Source of the DNA: Tetragonia tetragonoides
Taxonomy: Eukaryota; Streptophyta; Magnoliopsida; Caryophyllales; Aizoaceae
Assembly (NCBI GenBank): GCA_038025085.1
Contig: CM076147.1
Location: forward strand, 27,133,001 to 27,197,000
Direction of reading: 5' to 3'
Length of the DNA stretch: 64,000 nt
Made by a program: the position numbers and the translations under genes. The notes beneath the pieces are model-generated. The model searched no databases, was not told the DNA's origin, and worked only from the letters and a program-made list of their open reading frames with translations. This document shows, piece by piece, positions 61,787-64,000 of this stretch (positions are counted from its first letter, which is position 1; each line of letters starts with the position of its first letter).

Positions 61787-64000
61787 TTAAGATTTCCTCT
61801 TTTTATTAGATTTGTTGCCACGGTCATCCTTCCTTTTCTTCTCATTCTTGCTACTACTGACCTTACCCTGCTTCTCTGTCTTATCTTTGCTGGATTTTAC
61901 GCTGATCAAGCCACTAGAGGATAGCTTCCCCCCCTTCTCAAGAGCCTGCTCAAAATCACCCTCGACAGCATACTGCTGAAGCAATTCGGGGTCCAACAAT
62001 CCCTCCGCCTTGGCTTTCATGTCATCCTGATGTGGAGAGAAATACAAGTTCGTGAACAACATAACAGAACAAGAAATGAAAAGGGGAAATAATGGGGGAG
62101 GGACTACAGGCAGTGTGGCCCTCTATTCAAACTACCTTTACTTGCTTTGCTCCACTATCAAGATCCTCCTCCAAGGATATACTGTGAGGTTTCAACACAA
62201 TCTGCAAAGGAAACATTGGTGAAAGTTTTACATTACATGCTAAAGAGTAAGCACAAGATGAAGTAATCTGGTATCTTTCTGTGAAAATTCTGAGAAGTTT
62301 AGGTCAATACTTAAAATGGTTTGCATAGCAGGTACCACAGACAAACATATGCTTTTGGCAAAAACAAATCTATGTGAAAAGAAAATAAGATATGACGCTA
62401 AATAAAATTGTATTTAAAAAATGAACGGAAATCCAGAATCCTTCTCCACTTACTTGTTTCAGACGAGGTAGGGTGGATTCAATCTCCTTGGAGGCAATAC
62501 TATAGAGGTATTTATAAAACTTCTTCATCACTTTTATGAACAACGACATTATCTGGTGCCTTTCTAATTTCATCTGCCCCTGTAATAATGGCACAGAAGA
62601 GAAAACATTATCAAAAAACCTGACTACGAGAAGCAATCAGCATCTGGCAAATAGTTTTTCCACATATAATGGAAGAATAACTTGAGGAATATTCTATCTG
62701 TGTATTTCAAGTTTGACCTATACTGGCACAGCAATCCTGGAGACAAAAAATTAAGTCTCATGCATGGACTATTTTTGATAGCTCAATAGCACAAAATCTT
62801 ATTTTTAGCTCAACAGCAGCTACATTCCAACATGAACTGGAAGTGGTAAATTCAGTGTTCGATCCAGAAAACAACTGAAATAAGTGGAGACACCAAGTTT
62901 ACAGACCCCTAGAGGCCCCAAAGCGGAATTGACCAGTAGTAGATCATATAAATATATACAATACATATTCAAAACGATTGAAAAGTTGAGAATGCAACCT
63001 CAATATATGAAAAATTCCGGCGCTGCAAGCCGCTGCAAAGCAAAACAGATGCTTGGGCATACGACATTGTAACCGGGATCTTCTCTTGGAAATACAAGTG
63101 TGAAAGGGTTGGAGCAAGATTTAGGATCTGCAGAAGCAAAAAATATAAAATAAAAAAAGATAATTAAAAATAAAAAAAATGAACCTAATCCATGGCTGAA
63201 CAGCGTACTTGTATATCATACCATAAAGTATCACATTTAGGATCAGTATGTAGTATATATACCATACAAAAGTAAGTGAAATAGAGGAGTACATGACAAT
63301 GAAAGAAAGATGCACAACAATGTCAAAAAGCAAATTTCACCAATGGAATGAAGTAAAAATGCATTGAACTGAAATAGATTCAGATTTTTGAACATGTAAC
63401 TTCTTTTCATTGAGTTTACACAAATATGTGTTCAACACTATGCAATACACTACTAGTAGGGCTATACTACTTGTAGAGCTTCTCATTTACATAAAAATGT
63501 TAGCGATCCTGATTTCAAAGCAGGATGGGCAAATAATAGACATGAATGCAGTTACAGTTGAGATCATTTAGTTACTAATTACTATTACATGTGCTCAAAA
63601 CCCCGAACAATAAGTCAAAACATATAAAGCATTGGAACATGAACCAAGAATGGATGATGGGGGCATATTCCCTCCATGATTACACCAGGTTCAGTTAATT
63701 TAAGACGTCAGGATGATTTTCACTAGTAACACAATAGTAGTGTAGCTGGATACAATTTTGTAGCAAGTAAAACCTAAACTATTTATGAAGATACTGTAGA
63801 GTGCAGACATCAGAAACACTGTAATAGCACTTCTATTTAGACTTGTCAGATTATAAGGGAGGCTTATTCAGGTCTTTTAGAATGCGAAACAATTATATGA
63901 GATAAAAAAATAATTACCAGCCAATTAACCTCTGCAAACAATCGTTCTCAGCTATATTTCTCAGACTTGGGGTCCAAGGCGGGTGTAGATTTGAGGATCG
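61787..64000 (-). CDS. RNA cytidine acetyltransferase (NAT10/Kre33 family), C-terminal exons
   Basis: Minus strand, partial; the gene continues beyond the right edge. Exons in order: 62999-63127, 62454-62579, 62136-62201, 61787-62026, all phase 0 and joining without stops. Residues include LSHLYFQEKIPVTMSYAQAS, GQMKLERHQIMSLFIKVMKK, LYSIASKEIESTLPRLKQ, MKAKAEGLLDPELLQQYAVE and GLISVKSSKD, ending in a Lys/Arg/Ser nucleolar-type basic tail (NKSNKKRKS). These match the C-terminal helical and basic region of the nucleolar enzyme that makes N4-acetylcytidine in 18S rRNA and, with an adaptor, in tRNA-Ser/Leu. The helicase and GNAT domains would lie upstream, outside the window. Nothing I recognise as its next upstream exon lies in 63128-64000. 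In Arabidopsis, as I recall, a member of this family sits next to CPISCA. Confidence 0.9.
63128..64000. other. Intron of the acetyltransferase gene, no recognised content
   Basis: AT-rich. A short open stretch on the minus strand at about 63920-64000 precedes a donor-like GGTAATTATT, but I could not relate it to the acetyltransferase or to any known family. Confidence 0.4.

Noticed and set aside
61531..61845. 104-codon minus-strand frame
   Set aside because: Overlaps the last codons of the acetyltransferase in another frame and runs into its 3' flank.
63915..64000. Possible next exon of the acetyltransferase
   Set aside because: Open and followed by a donor-like site, but the residues (LHPPWTPSLRNIAEND) do not fit the expected region of the protein.

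Overview
This is a eudicot-type nuclear plant window: AT-rich DNA, small exons with GT/AG introns, plant organellar genes, and dense LTR, Helitron, hAT, SINE and MITE sequence. I cannot name the species.

Layout. 1-1940 is the 5' end of a minus-strand Ty1/copia element (LTR, PBS, broken gag) lying in what looks like the last intron of an unidentified plus-strand host gene (terminal exon 2025-2094). 3.3-9.4 kb holds degraded DNA-transposon ends, a LINE tail with an RNase H remnant, a hAT MITE with target-site duplication (TSD), a Stowaway MITE and low-complexity DNA. 9493-37422 is the key structure: a tandem duplication of roughly 2-3 kb covering the upstream region and leader of a tRNA-His guanylyltransferase gene. 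Copy 2 (34342-37422) is compact. Copy 1 (9493-34341) has swollen to about 25 kb by insertion of a gypsy solo LTR (10139-12896), nested Helitrons (13719-30234) that themselves contain an 11.85-kb gypsy/Tekay-like element (15193-27042), and a 3.1-kb hAT transposon (30428-33510). Copy 2 preserves the empty sites, so several insertions can be read to the base.

The genic part starts at 37.9 kb. A two-domain THG1-type gene (37872-44906, 13 exons, plus) carries two nonsense codons and a 2-nt frameshift, so it is probably a pseudogene; its first intron holds a TRIM retrotransposon that is itself split by a TIR element. An intact Helitron (45391-46525) and a partial one follow. Then come an intact plastid A-type Fe-S carrier (CPISCA-like, 47871-52017, plus), the mitochondrial ATP synthase 24-kDa/FAd subunit (53294-60223, minus, seven exons in frame), and the C-terminal exons of an RNA cytidine acetyltransferase (NAT10/Kre33 family, minus, running off the window).

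No operons or shared pathway link these genes; they are independent housekeeping functions (tRNA maturation, plastid Fe-S supply, mitochondrial ATP synthesis, rRNA/tRNA acetylation). The most informative features are the natural before/after comparison of the duplicated segment, an extra acidic reading frame upstream of gag in the gypsy element, and evidence that this gypsy family has used two alternative polypurine tracts, giving LTRs with two different start points.
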